Assembly: GCA_031213475.1 (NCBI GenBank)
Contig: JARUPZ010000023.1
Span: forward strand, 7,458,157-7,522,156
DNA: 64,000 nt
Direction of reading: 5' to 3'
DNA from: Nereocystis luetkeana
Lineage: Eukaryota > Sar > Phaeophyceae > Laminariales > Laminariaceae
The stretch's first letter is position 1; each line of letters begins with the position of its first letter. Both the position numbers and the translations under genes were made by a program. This document shows positions 1 through 11,500 of this stretch, piece by piece. The notes below the pieces were generated by a model that was not told where the DNA came from, did not search any database, and was given only the letters and a program-made list of their open reading frames with translations.

Positions 1-603
1 CTTCACGCGAGGCGGGCGACGGTGCTGATTGTGGCAGAGAGTGATAAGAGCTTTACCCGGACCGAATCGGTAGCGAGGTGGTCGCGAGAGGGGCGGGCGG
101 TGTACGAGGCTGAGAGAGAAGCTCTTCTGTGCGATTTTTTTCTTTTCTTCTTTTTGACCGGGTGCAAGGTGTTCCAATCAGGCTGAAAAATATTACACGA
201 GAGGGGACGGGGATTTTTTTTCCTTTCCGAGTTTTCGGTTTCATTTTAATTGCTTTTGCTGCTGTGCCGTGCTTTGCTTTCGCCTTCTTCGTACATACGA
301 GTACAGATATAAGGGCATATCGCATTGAGAAAATAAGTACAGGCAGTAGTATCCTACCTGGGGTATGTACGTACGTACGGCATCCGCGACGCGAAGCGTA
401 TGTGGCACCCGAGCTGGCGTCGGAGCTGATTTTTCCTGAAGCATGGCGGCGGGACTCTTGGCATTATCAAGTCGCCGGTTTGCAATTACGAACTAAACTC
501 GAACGTGGACCTCTGTCACTTCGCATAATTTGATGTACTTTTTTCCTTCCTGGGCGAGCGTAGCGGGCGGCGTAGGCCGCCCGCGGAGCGAAGCGCCTTG
601 TAA
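1..603 (+). repeat. Repeat family H, tail part, cut by window start
   Basis: This stretch matches the second half of the full H unit at 41,040-41,978. Shared landmarks are the TTCACGCGAGG start, the GGACC(G/T)AATCGGTRGCG block and a closing GC-rich hairpin near 545-590 (GAGCGTAGCGGGCGGCG...CCGCCCGCGGAGCGAAG). The small frames here are not conserved between copies, so I do not call a gene. The family is dispersed and every copy seen has the same orientation. Confidence 0.7.
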
Positions 604-632
604 TAGAACTACATACCTAGATCACAACCCCT

Positions 633-790
633 GAGCGTGCTCGGTTGGTACATCCCTGGCCTCTCAGAGCTCCCACTTCCAAACCGCCTCCTTTCATTAC
701 TTGCCCGACCTTTCCAGCAGTTCTTTGTTTTCTCGGTCCTTTCTTCCTTTTTTCTTCTTTCATTTATTTGGTGTGCGGGCGTGTAACCAC
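633..790 (+). repeat. Repeat family H, head fragment
   Basis: It begins with the family head GCTCGGTTGGTACATCCCTGGC followed by TCTCAGAGCTCCCACTT, then breaks off after a T-rich stretch. It is followed at once by a longer head copy at 811, so this is a tandem partial duplication of the family head. Confidence 0.65.
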
Positions 791-810
791 TTACTTAGAT
801 ATCACTCTCT

Positions 811-1305
811 GAGAGTGCTCGGTTGGTATATCCCTGGCCTCTCAGAGCTCCCACTTCGAAACCGCCTCCTTTCATTCCTTGCCGGACCTTTCACGCGGTT
901 CTTCGTGTTCTCCGTTTCTCTTGGCACTCTCGGTCCTTTCTTCTTTTTTTCTTCTTTCGTTTCGTGTGCGTGCGTGTACTCCGAGCACGGCACCGCGAAA
1001 GAGCACGGCGCCGTCGTGGGTGTCAGCGGGTGCTGGCGGGTGGGGGGGGAGTTGCAGGGAGCGCGGTCGCCACTTTCGTGCCTAGGTGTCCCGTTCGCCT
1101 CGAGACACGAGGGATGCATGAGTGGGCTCTGCCTGGCCTCCCTTTGTACGATATGTAAGGGTCGTTCGAAATTGCAAGATAATATCCAAGCGGTGCTTAT
1201 TTGCAACCACGCTGAAGTTTAAAGAGGGAGCTCCCAGTATGAGTACCAATACTGTCGAGCTGGCGAACGACAGCCACGGTAAGCACCAGGCTTCACGCAA
1301 AGTAT
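811..1305 (+). repeat. Repeat family H, head and middle
   Basis: The copy runs from the GGTTGGTATATCCCTGG head through the GTAAGGGTCGTTCGAAATTGC block to the CACGGTAAGCACCAGGCTTCACGC block, where it stops. It matches 41,040-41,510 and overlaps in content with 3,025-3,200. Open frames across it are not shared among copies. Confidence 0.7.
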
Positions 1306-1317
1306 GTATTATAATGA

Positions 1318-1379
1318 GGCGAGCGAGCGAAGCGAGCCTTTTTTTACTTGGTTTTTAACCAAGGAAAAAAAGCCTCTTC
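1318..1379. repeat. Perfect-stem hairpin
   Basis: An inverted repeat: a GCC plus T-run plus ACTTGGTT arm is followed by AACCAAGG plus an A-run plus GCC. The loop is only a few bases. It lies between the H copy and GT-rich DNA and does not follow a recognised gene, so I do not call it a terminator. Confidence 0.5.
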
Positions 1380-1670
1380 ATAACGGCCCGGGTACGAGGG
1401 TAGGGTGCCTGTTTTGAGTTTTTCTGTATGTATGTGTGTGAGTTGGTGTGTGTAATTCAACATTTTTTTGGCCCACCTTTCACCACCGCGCTCGACGCAC
1501 ACGCCACCAAATCCAGTCCCGGCGGGCTCTGTGCACGCACACCCACGCAAGACACTTTCTCGTCCTGGTGGGGTGGAAAATCGTTCACAGTTCGTCGAGC
1601 TAGGTGCGGCAACGTGTGTAGGCACATGTCTGTGCTGGGCCGTGTTCAAAATACAAAATCATAACGGTTT
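1380..1670. other. No gene seen; GT-rich spacer
   Basis: The stretch holds a short TATGTATGTGTGTGAG simple repeat near 1,425-1,455. Otherwise it has no recognisable coding, RNA or repeat feature. Confidence 0.4.
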
Positions 1671-1679
1671 TTGTGCCTG

Positions 1680-1795
1680 TGCCAACAGCAGGCAGACTGT
1701 GCCTATCCGCAGCATGCACACTGTGCCTGCCCACAGCAGGCAGACTATGCTTGTCCACAGCAGGCAGACTGGGCCTGTCCACAGCAGGCAGGCGG
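1680..1795. repeat. 24-bp tandem minisatellite
   Basis: About four to five imperfect units built on CCACAGCAGGCAGACTRTGCYTGT. The period is a multiple of three, so more than one frame stays open (for example a CPQQAD peptide repeat). That openness comes from the period, not from coding. Confidence 0.7.
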
Positions 1796-1984
1796 CTTTG
1801 TTTTTTTAGCTTCTTCTTCTACCTACGTAATAACTAACGAAACCCAACTACGAGTAGTCATAGGCAGATTTCGCCTGTTTGTCCACAGCAACGTCCGGGC
1901 CATGTGCTGCAGGTGATATCGTCAGGCCTACCCTCCTACTGACGAGGGGACGGAGAAACAGGAGAATATCTGCTGTAGTTGTAC

Positions 1985-2850
1985 AGCAGCCAGTAGTAGT
2001 GGTGACACCTGCTACCAGAACCTCTGTTGGATACATGTATGTCATATCAGAGGTTGTAGGTATTTCGTCTTCAAATTATGAGGGTGGAATCAGGAACCAC
2101 ACACACAACATCGAGTACGGTGTACAAAGGGCACAAGCCGAGCGTACTGCGACGCTGACCCTGGCCTCGTGGATCCTACTGCTACTGCTGCTGCTGTTTT
2201 GCTGCTGGAGAAGCTCTGATGTAGATGTTGCACAGCTGCAGTAGTTGTGGCACCTGCTACGAGAAGCTCTTTTGGGCATGCCATGTTCGTGTTGTCGTCT
2301 CGAAAATATTGTGCCGACTTTCGAGGTGGGAAGCAGGAAACACATAAAAAAACGAGTGCAGGGTACGTACTACAGTACGTGTGTGTATATGTACGCGTAC
2401 AAAGGGTGCAAGGGCTAGACCGACAAGCCGAGCGTACGGCGACGCTGACCCTGGCCTCGTGTGTCCTACTGCTACTGCTGCTGCTGCTGTTATGGTGCGG
2501 GAGGCGCACTGCTGCTGTAGATGTCGTACATCAATCCAAGTACAGTTGTGGTGACACCTGTTGCGAAAAAAAAACTCTTTCTGCTGGACAAAACATGTCG
2601 AGTGTTTAACTGTTGTATGTTCTTGACTCTTTCTACCCGTCGACATCCAGCACCGCAAAGCAGTGTCCGTGCCGATTCCTCAATCCCTGAGAGATACAAG
2701 TTGTGTGGTTACAGCAGTGCAGATTTCGTCTTCAAATTATTATGCCGGATTTCGAGGTGGAAACCAGGATACACACGACCAAATCCGAGTACTTCATATT
2801 TATCAAGAGCCAGGAGAGGCCAAGAACATTTATTTACGAAAATTATTGAG
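1985..2850. repeat. Degenerate ~0.29 kb tandem repeat
   Basis: Three imperfect units. Shared landmarks are GGTGACACCTG(C/T)TRC (near 2,000, 2,250 and 2,550), CCGAGCGTACKGCGACGCTGACC (2,138 and 2,428) followed by CTACTGCTACTGCTGCTG, and TTTCGTCTTCAAATTAT plus a GAGGTGG block (2,067, 2,315 and 2,725). No protein family is recognised in any frame. Confidence 0.6.
2612..2722 (-). repeat. Dispersed repeat family G
   Basis: Reverse complement of the 22,203-22,318 copy. Both share GATTGARGAATCGGC and CTGGATGTCGACGGGTAGAAAG. A third, more diverged copy is at 33,593-33,705. The class is unknown. One end resembles the GTGACCAC end of the foldback family at 13-21 kb. Confidence 0.55.
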
Positions 2851-3024
2851 ATGCACCCACGACGGCGTACAGTAGTACGTACGTGGTAGATATTCCTTCG
2901 TGTTCGTTCGTTCAGCACAACAATACAAAATAATCCGTATGCGCCCAGCATGATGCATCGCAGATATGACTACTACTGCAGGTATTACCGAGGTCGCGCC
3001 TCATTATTACCACCAATTACTAGT

Positions 3025-3915
3025 ATGTAAGGGTCGTTCGAAATTGCAAGATACCTGGTAAGATTTAAGCGGTGCTTATTTTTGCAACCTCGCTGAAGTT
3101 GAAAGAGGGAGCTCCCAGTATGAGTACCAGTACTGTCGAGCTGGCGAACGACGGCCACGGTAAGCACCGGGCTTCACGCGAGGCGGGCGTCGAGGCTGAC
3201 TGTGGCAGAGAGTGAGGAGAGCTTTACCCGGACCGAATCGGTGGCGAAGTGGTCGCGAGAGGGGCGGGCGGCGTGCGAGGCTGAGAGAGTAGCTCTGCCG
3301 TACGTACGTATTTTTTTCTTTTTTGATCGGTGCAAGGCATTCCAATCAGGCAGCAAATTATTACAGGAGAGGGACGGGGGATTTTTTTTTCTTCATGATT
3401 TTTTCGGTTTCATTTTACATTATTATTATTTCTCTCTCTTTCTTGCCATCCGACAATGTTCAGCATGATCTTCAACATGGATCACTCATAACTTTCCCGA
3501 AAGAAGAAAACCTTGGAAACAAAAGGAAAATTTACATTGTATTTGCGGTGCTGCTGCTGTGCCGTGCTGTGCTTGTTTTGTTTTGGTACAAACCAGGTAC
3601 AGCATATATATCAAAAAAAGAAGAAATTAAGTACCTGGGGTAAGTACGTACGTGCGGCAACCGCCCGCGATGCGAAGCGTATGTGGCGTCCGAGCCGTTT
3701 TCTCCTGAAGCATGGCGGCGGGACTCTTGGCATTATCAAGTCGCCAGTTTGCAACAACAACAGTTAAACTGCTACTACTGCTGTATACGATCATAATAAA
3801 AAACCATGTTCAATCATGGACCTCTGTCAGCTTTGCAAAGCAATTTGATGTAATGTTCCTTCCTGAGCGAGCGTAACGGGCGAAGTAGGTCGCCCGCGGA
3901 GCGAAGCGCCTTGTA
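3025..3915 (+). repeat. Repeat family H, middle to tail
   Basis: The copy starts at the GTAAGGGTCGTTCGAAATTGC block, lacks the head, and continues to the family's GC-rich closing hairpin (near 3,862-3,905). It is interrupted by unrelated AT-rich sequence around 3,420-3,540. Confidence 0.7.
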
Positions 3916-4397
3916 CATACATACCGGTAAATATATACAAAATCCGAGGTCCTTCACCAGCATCATCAGCGTGCAGTATGAGCAGAAGACATAATAATCA
4001 GAAACAAGAAACCTGGCCCAGGTTGGATTTCTTACTTTCGAGAAGAGGGGCGGGCTATCGGACAATTCCAGTAAAACGACTCTTCTTCTTCCCGAATTTC
4101 TTATTTTCCAGTTAATCTCAGCCTTCCTTCCAATAGTGGTCGTTTTCTTATTAGGTACTGAGTACCTCAACCGAGTAATTTGACGGTATACGCATGGCCT
4201 ATTATACTCGTATATATATACTAGGCAAGGGTATATGGCCGGGTATATATTGTTTGTTGCCGTGTTCCCTATCCCCCTGGGAGGCGTTGAGGCGTCCGGC
4301 CTTTTATCGTTTTATCGTATCGTCATCGAACTATCAAAACTGTTGGAATCGAAATACCGAACTTTTTTCGGTTCGAAAATGTATTTTTAATCGGACG

Positions 4398-4740
4398 ATG
4401 GCCCCGGTGGTTCAATTGGTTATCCTCGAATTCTACTTGGTGCTTGTGTTTGAGTCCTGGTTCGAGCCCCAGGTGGGTCGGACATTTGACTTTATTTGCA
4501 AAAATAAAAATAAAAAGGATTCAATTGTTGAGAGCGCCTTGCAGCGTGGGTAGGCACAATTGGATGCGAGTCGACGAGGGAAGAAAAAAGGCTAAAATCT
4601 TCTGGCGATAAAAATGAAGGCACGTACGTACCGTAGCGGGAAGGGGATAGAAGAGCCTGCTATGTGACCCCGGATCTAAGTTACGAGTTGGAAGGAGAGA
4701 GAGAAGAAGATGTGCGAAGATAATAAATGGGATGAGCAAA
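4398..4740 (+). mobile_element. tRNA-derived SINE, family A
   Basis: The head carries an RNA polymerase III A box (TGGTTCAATTGG near 4,407) and a B box (GGTTCGAGCCC near 4,460) at tRNA-like spacing. A ~250 bp body follows. An almost identical copy lies inverted at 5,515-5,846, and a third body lacking the head is at 40,226-40,370. Two internal promoter boxes plus dispersed copies fit a tRNA-derived SINE. The acceptor-stem halves do not pair, so it is not a working tRNA gene. Confidence 0.75.
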
Positions 4741-5079
4741 AAAAAAACGAAAAAAATGTATCCTACTGGTATGATATATCGAACGTTTCGGTACGGTATC
4801 CACATTTATTTATTTAAAAAAAATGAAGACACATATTTGCACGTATTTTCGAGGTCGCCAGGAACCGGAGTGAGAATATTGTTACTTGTATTCGTTTAGC
4901 AACTTTGTGTTCGAGATGTCCTTGCCGATGATATCATTGAAAAGCGCGCTGCAGACCCTCGTCGAACCTGAGATACTGCTGCTGTACACCCATTTCACAA
5001 CCACATTACTTCTACTACATACAGTAAAACATACGGCGGTACCATTTTTACAATTTTACCACTAAGTCTTTCTCGCGGA

Positions 5080-6045
5080 GTTGTTGTTGTTGTTGTTCTC
5101 ACATTAACTCACAATTCAATGCAGTCCGTGGTCGCAGGACAGGCTCCAATAACTCTGGAGTGGAAGAAATACCTCAAGTAAAAACAGAGGCAAAAAACAA
5201 AAAAACAAGCATACATACGCACTCCACCACTCACTGCGGACACCAGGGAAGCAAAAAGGAGACTATTAATAGCTGCTAGCAGACAAAAACCTAAAAAAAG
5301 AAGATGAAGCTAAGCAAAAGAAAAACAAAAACAAAACTAAAGCAGACGCAGATAGATAGCAAAACGCAAAAAAAAAGCAAAACGGACCATACTAACAAAG
5401 ACACAAAGAGGTACAAACGGGAATGAAAGAAAAATGAAAAAAAAGTATGAAGACCCAATTAATTCGTGACGCAGGACGAGATTTTGGCGGTTTGCCGGTT
5501 TGCTCTTTCTTTTTTTTTTCTTTTTTCTCATCCCATTCATTATCTTCGCACATCTTCTTCTCTCTCTCCTTCCAACTCGTAACCCAGATCCGAGGTCACA
5601 TAGCAGGCTCTTCTCCCCCCTTCCCGCTACGGTACGTGCCTTCATTTTTATCGCGAGAAGATTTCAGCCTTTTCTTCCCTCGTCGACTCGCATCGAATTG
5701 TGCCTACCCACGCTGCAAGGCGCTCTCAACAATTGAATCCTTTTTTATTTTTGCAAATAAAGTCAAAGTCCGACCCACCTGGGGCTCGAACCCAGGACTC
5801 AAACAAGTAGAATTCGAGGTTAACCACTTGAACCACCGGAGCGACCGCTCTTAGACTTCTTGCTGGCTGGCCCCCTAAATTCAAGTTGTTTGAGGTTGTT
5901 GCTGTCTCTGACAGCACCATATCATGGTTGCCAATTTTTTCGGGGTATTTCCCTCACCACTCCAGAGTTATTGGAGCTTGTCCTGCGACCACGGACTGCA
6001 TTGTATTGTGGCGATGAGTAAGTTAATGTGAGGACAACAACAAAA
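5080..6045. mobile_element. TIR/foldback element with nested SINE
   Basis: The left end has a GTT run followed by CTCACATTAACTCACAATTCAATGC, GTCCGTGGTCGCAGGAC and CCAATAACTCTGGAGTGG. The right end (about 5,950-6,045) carries the inverse of all these blocks. The interior has A-rich sequence (5,165-5,430) that reappears inverted at 15,640-15,900 and 16,700-16,950, and a SINE A copy that inserted later. No transposase is visible, so it is non-autonomous. Confidence 0.75.
5515..5846 (-). mobile_element. tRNA-derived SINE, family A, inverted copy
   Basis: Reverse complement of the 4,398-4,740 copy. It includes the B box (GGGCTCGAACC on the plus strand) and an A-box region near 5,835. It sits inside the TIR element at 5,080-6,045, so it is younger than that element. 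With the 4.4 kb copy it forms inverted arms about 0.8 kb apart. Confidence 0.75.
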
Positions 6046-6722
6046 CTCTGAATAAGAAAATAACTGAATCTAGTGTCTATTCATTCGGGCACCTTGATTG
6101 GCCTAAAAAGTAAGGGTCTTACCAGGTATATATTTACCAGGGAATTAAAGGCCCTCCCGCCCCCACGGCGGTCGGGCCAGATTCCTGTAGATAATATAGG
6201 AGCTATGAATGGGTGAGCCAATACGTACACATAGGATGGGCATTAGTTGTGGCCCCGTGTTTTATGAAAACCACTTTGTAAAGTCACTTTACGTAGGACC
6301 TCAATAAGTGTTAAAATTATGAATTGTGCAATATTTATTTGATGTGCTTGCTCCCTCTCTGGAATCTCACTCTGCAACTTTATTAGTCGTTGGTTGCAGC
6401 AGTACGATGCAATACAATCTGCGGGTAATACGATAAACGCACAGCAGAGGGACCACACTCGGAGTATCGATTGTTTCCGTATCGAGCAAAAATCGTGCTC
6501 TGAATGCTGAGACTATTAGGGTGCTTGCGGCCTCAACATTGCGAGTGACTGGGAGTGTGAGCAGCACTCAACTTCAAACCTCGAAATACTTCCTGAATTT
6601 TGCGAGTAAGTAGTGCGAGTGTGAGTAGTACTAAATATCCAAATGCCACGGGTGCAAGGAGTGCCCGCAGGATCGGACGCCGAAATATCCGAATGAACGG
6701 TGGTCAATATTGTCCCTTTAAT
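6046..6722. other. No gene seen
   Basis: A palindromic TTACCAGGTATA site lies near 6,119. The short minus-strand frames have no recognisable domain or conserved splice context. Confidence 0.4.
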
Positions 6723-6852
6723 CGAGAGGATGAGGTGTGTTAAATCGAGGTGTCAGAGCCGAGATCAGACGACCGTGCTGGTAGGATAATGAAATGAAAA
6801 CGATGTCGAACTTACCTGATCACAACACGAGGATGATAGAGACGGCTGCAGC
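6723..6852 (+). repeat. Left ~130 bp direct repeat flanking DIRS-like fossil
   Basis: Begins CGAGAGGATGAGGTGTGTTAAA and ends GATGATAGAGACGGC. A close direct copy is at 8,982-9,112, and the retroelement remnant lies exactly between the two. It could be the element's own terminal or split direct repeat, or host sequence duplicated around the insertion. Confidence 0.75.
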
Positions 6853-8755
6853 TTAATAAGCTGCATCTTAATGGGGATGAAAGGGCCGGGTGGGGTGGGG
6901 GCGTGGGGAAGACATAGGAAGAGGGCGGAGGCCAACAGAATATTGAGACTGACGGCAGAGTTTATGGCGGGCGTGGGGTAGTGGAGATGGTATGTGCGGC
7001 AGGAGACCATCAAGGAAGGGGAGAGGATGGCAGCGCCGTTTTATCGGTTCGTGAAACAGGCACCGGAGAGGAGAAGTGGTTCTCAGATGCATCATATGAG
7101 GCTATCGGGGGGCTGTGCTTGGAAACGGGAGTGGACTAGAGGTATCACCTCACGCAAGAAGTGAAAAAGAGGACGGTACGGAGTAAACGGGGGAAAGGCA
7201 ATAGGATATCAATCAACCTCTTAGAGCTGACGACGATGGTGGGGATGGCGTACGTGATGGTATATGATGAGGGGAGATAGGCCAGAGAAGAAAGGGGCGA
7301 CGGTGTTGATGAGAGGGGACAATTTATCGGCAGTGCAGTGGGTGATTGACTGCACACAAGGGGAAAGAGAGGAAGCGAGGACAGGAGCACTGATGAGGAT
7401 GTTAGGGGCATTGGAAACGCAAGGGGGGTGGTGTTTTCAGGCAAAGCATGTGAGGGGGGTAGACAACAGACTAGCGGATGGAATAACTAGGTGGAAGGGA
7501 GAGGAAATCCAAAAGAACTTGACAAAAGAGAGCCCCCAAACTGTTTGGCTGGTGCAGGAACTGAGGGAGGAGGAGCAGTGGATGTGTTCGGAGATTTTGC
7601 GAGAGGATACGCCTACGGACGGGTTGCGACGTCGACTAAAAAGACTTACGAGGCGAATTGGAGGATGTAGGTGAGCTGGAGGAAGTATGCCGGAAAGGGA
7701 ATTTGGTTGGAGGAAGAGATGGGGAAGGCGGGGACGGCAGAAGAGCTGGTACGATACATGGCATCCTGCAGGGCGGTGAAGAAAAATAAAGAAGCAACGG
7801 TGGCTGGGAATCTGATGGCGGTTAATTTCTACCATGAGCAGTGGGTGGGGTTGTCATTGCCCATAAGCCACGTCAGGGTGAAGGCGGTAAGGCAAGGGAT
7901 CAAGAGGGCACACGAGGAGAGTGGGAGTCAACAGCGGGGGTGAAGACTATTAACGTGGGGGATGCTGGCAGAGATGGAAGGTGGCAGCTACGAGTGGGGA
8001 GTGGGGGGGAGAGTGATGTGGATAGGACTGGCGCTAAAATACCTGCTGCTGCTGAGGGCGTTGGAGTTGTTCGCGGAGGAGGATGGAGTGTTTCACGAAG
8101 TATACTGCCTACGGAGGGGGGATGTCGCATTTTCCCGGGGAGGGGCGGCAGTTGAGAAGAGGGAGAGAAAGAGAGGCGGAAAAGGTGGAAATCAGATTTA
8201 AAGGGTCGAAAGGGGATCAAGGAAGGAAATGAGCGGTAATGGTAAGGACAAGAAACATTCGAAACGAGCGCGGGGGGGGGGGGGGATCAGGAGAAGGAGG
8301 GGCAGTGGAGCTGCTGGGGGGGCTGTTCGGGATAATCAAAGGAGGGGAGATGCCAGAAGCAGCGCCACTAATGACCTTCAAAAAATGGGGGGTGCGGACG
8401 AGGGGGCAAGCGACTTACTGTTGGAGGAGCGGAATAGCAGGGGTTTCAGCAGAGCGGAGCCAAGGAAAACGGCGGGGAGGGGGGGTGAACCTGATTCCTG
8501 AGGAGTTCGCGCTGCACTCGGGGTGAATCGGGGGAGCGACCAAGCTGGCGGAGGGAGGAGCGAGCGATGCGGTGATTCAAAGGGACGGACGGTGGGCGTC
8601 GAATGCGTTTATGATATACGTGAGGCCGAACATGGAAGATCCGATTTCGGTGTCAGAAGCCCTAGTAGAAGGGAGAGGGTGGGATCGCCAGCCGGGGCAA
8701 GGGACAAGGTTGGGGGGGGGGGGTAGAAGGTAGAGCTGGACATTAACAGTAGGGC
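6853..8755 (+). mobile_element. Fossil DIRS-like retroelement (RNase H and tyrosine recombinase parts)
   Basis: An old, broken copy of a tyrosine-recombinase retrotransposon. Two parts are recognisable on the plus strand. An RNase H region at about 7,075-7,500 shows a FSDAS start, an ISINLLELT block and the closing HVRGVDNRLADGITRW motif. A tyrosine recombinase region at about 7,620-8,700 shows an N-terminal core-binding part (SLPISHVRVKAVRQGIKRAH), a catalytic LLRALELFAE segment, an HSGR box and a closing GRWASNAFMIYVR segment that holds the nucleophile tyrosine. RNase H followed by a tyrosine recombinase is the DIRS-type order. Reverse transcriptase is not seen in the window. The coding remnants are scattered over different frames, so the copy has several breaks and is not active. 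The plus strand is strikingly G-rich here. Confidence 0.85.
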
Positions 8756-8981
8756 TATGAAACGGCCTTCTTGATGGGAGTGAAGACTGATTGTGGGCGA
8801 GTGTAGCCTGGGAGGCGTGTCAGTCGCGTTTGTTCTTTTTCTTGTGGGAGGAGGCATGTATGTGCGGAGCGGGGCGCAGGGGCCGGCGGCGGGGGTATGT
8901 ACACCCCGCCCCCTCGCATTTTTACCGCTCCACGCGAAGAGGCATTAATACGAGCAAATATTTCGTGAATCGAGGACCAAA

Positions 8982-9112
8982 CGAGAGGATGAGGTGTGTT
9001 AAACCGAGGTGTCAGACCAGAGGTCAGACCACCGTGCTGGTAGGATATCGAAATGAAAACGATGTCGAACTTACTTGATCACAAACACGAGGATGATGGA
9101 GACGGCAGCAGC
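8982..9112 (+). repeat. Right ~130 bp direct repeat flanking DIRS-like fossil
   Basis: Near-identical direct copy of 6,723-6,852. A third, shorter relative follows at about 9,228-9,270 (GGCCAGACGATGCTCGTAGGATATC), so the right flank carries a partial extra unit. Confidence 0.75.
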
Positions 9113-9279
9113 AGTGGTAACGCAAAATGTAAATGCCGTGCGAGACGTATCTGCACGAAGAACGGCTGTAATTATGGTCGTCATCGACAGAAGAGTGTGC
9201 CGGATTGGCTCGTCCTGAGCAAAGGCCAGACGATGCTCGTAGGATATCAATATGAGAAGGTACAGATAGATGCTCCGAG

Positions 9280-9935
9280 TACCTTGGAGTAAAGTAACGA
9301 GTATCGGAGATAGATTACCTCAGGTACTTCGTGGACTCGGAGTATTTCAGGGCTCGATACTCCGGGATACTGCTCGTACTCGGAGTATTTCGGGTATTAT
9401 CACTCTCAATACTACTTGCACTCGGAGTATTTTGGGACTCGATACTCTGAAATACTGCCGTACTCCGAGTATGTTGGGGTTCATTACTCTGGAATACTCG
9501 TAGGACTTGAAGCATTTGGGGATTTTGTACTGCTCCCACTTTAAATGCTCGGAGTACTTGGGTACTGCGAAAACTTCAATACTCAGAGTATTTCAGGGTT
9601 TCATATTCCGAGGTACGAGTAATACTCGGAGTATATCAGGGTTTTATACTCCAAGCTACCCCGGGTTAGAGTTTTACTCGCAGTATTTTACTCGGATGAT
9701 GAAGTATTCTTGGGTTCAATACTCGCGATACATTGGGGTACTCCGAGTAATTTAGATGTTTGTACTCCGGGTAGTGCTTGTACTCGAGTATAGGTACTGC
9801 TCATACTCCCAGCACTCGGAGGTTTTGGCCCTTCAGTACTGCTCATGCTGCAAGCACTCCGAGTCTTTAGGCCACCAGTACTCTAATACTCGGAGTACTC
9901 GGAGTACGAAAAGTATCGAGTATAATACCGAGAAA
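9280..9935. repeat. Palindromic minisatellite built on TACTCSGAGTA
   Basis: About 650 bp of degenerate tandem repeats. The core (TACTCGGAGTA or TACTCCGAGTA) is an 11-bp palindrome with a free centre base. It alternates with TTTCRGG-type spacers and AATACTC/GAGTATT half sites. Both strands look alike. The small frames inside are by-products. Confidence 0.8.
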
Positions 9936-11190
9936 TCGAACGCTTTCGAGCCGCGAGCAATGTCGGTACAATTCCCAAAAACCGTCAAACCGGCTGCTGC
10001 TGCACAGGTGATATAGGGTGAGTTTTGACGTTGTGAAAAGTTTTTTTGTGGATCATCGTGATTCTTACTGATATTAAAGGAGTAGTGGAGCTCGAGCAGG
10101 GTGCCAACAACAGCATCATACGATGGCGAAACAACGAAAGGAGGAGGAGCAGCAGCAGCGTCAAACCGAGAGGTAAAAATCGGCGGGGATCAAACGAAAG
10201 CGGCACGAGCAAACATGAATCGACGGAGGATGATAAACGAACCGCGCATACGCGTCATACATCCGCTCCTGCCAGGTAGGAGAGCCAACAACATCTTTCG
10301 CACCGTGTAGGTGGTTTGTGTTGCCTCACCACAGGTGCTGCAGGCAGGCTTCTTCCTTCCACTGCTGTATGCAGTTGAGTTGTCTTTGCTTGGGGCAAGG
10401 TCTTCGTGCCGAAACTCATCATGATCGCCACGGGCCCCCAACAACGTGGTATAGCGAGCGTCACTCCTCATCCTCTCTATACGGGAGGTGTCGGTTGGTT
10501 AAATAATAAAATTTGCGGCGGATTTTCGATACGTATTGGCAAAGTACGATCTCAACCAACAACGCGGCGGGACATACAGATACCTTCTCGTGTCAAGCGT
10601 GCATGATTGTGTGTGTATAGCACAATGTGCTGCGGAAGAAGGAGATAGGGAGGATGATTTGGAAAATGGGTGTTGTTGCAGAACTTATAGCGGAAGGTAC
10701 TGCTTTGTTGTCTGCAGTAGTCCACAGCGCGGCGTATGCAGTGTACAAAAGACGACAGAGAGGATTGCGTGAACCCCTCGGTAGCTCGAAATACTTTAAT
10801 TTCGATGGACTTCGGGTGAAGCGGCGGTAGATGACGAGGACCGGATGTTCAACGCGCAGGAGGGCAGGAACACATGCGTGTTTCGAAGATGACGTCGCAA
10901 AGGACAAGATCTTGGAACGTTGCACGAAGGCAGCTTGAAGCAGGTGATTTCGGAGTAGTATGTAAAAGACACGTTTGTTTTACGTTGTTGCACGAACAAC
11001 GTAAATGCGAAGGGATAAAAACTTTGTGAATACGTGAGGTATATATAGTTTTAAACAAGTTGGTATTAGAGGCAATACGATGATGAAATTATAAATTGGG
11101 CATCACGCCATCTGACACGTTTTGCAGTGCTGTTGCCGGTACGTGACGTTGTCTATATATAATTAATATATACCAGGTATATATATATAT
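9936..11190. other. No gene seen
   Basis: Non-repetitive sequence with short frames on both strands, none with a recognisable domain or convincing exon structure. AT-rich TATATA runs begin near 11,155 next to a TACCAGGTA site. Confidence 0.4.
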
Positions 11191-11500
11191 ATTCGGTTTG
11201 ATTGCTCCTTTTTCACTTCATGTCCGCGAGTCGTCACTCTGACAGCACCCCATACACCAGGCGTGTTTCTCTCTGTGTCCACGACTACCGTGCTTTTCGT
11301 ACGGTGCAGGCTGCGTCCCAGACAGCAGCCACTGTAGTCAGCAGCCACGAGTTGGTTAGTGGTGGGAACGGGGGGAACTCTATGTTGTCTAGTTGAGAGG
11401 ATATACGCGCGGCCATGTTAGTTCAGTTTGCACGTTGATGTCATCTTGTGTGCACCTTCTTCGTATCTTGTATTCTTTGTTATAAATATATAGACATATA

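Noticed and set aside
1680-1795. CRISPR-like spaced repeats
   Set aside because: The units are contiguous without unique spacers and the genome is eukaryotic.
4398-4485. Possible functional tRNA
   Set aside because: A and B boxes are good but acceptor ends do not pair and the same unit occurs with a SINE body elsewhere.
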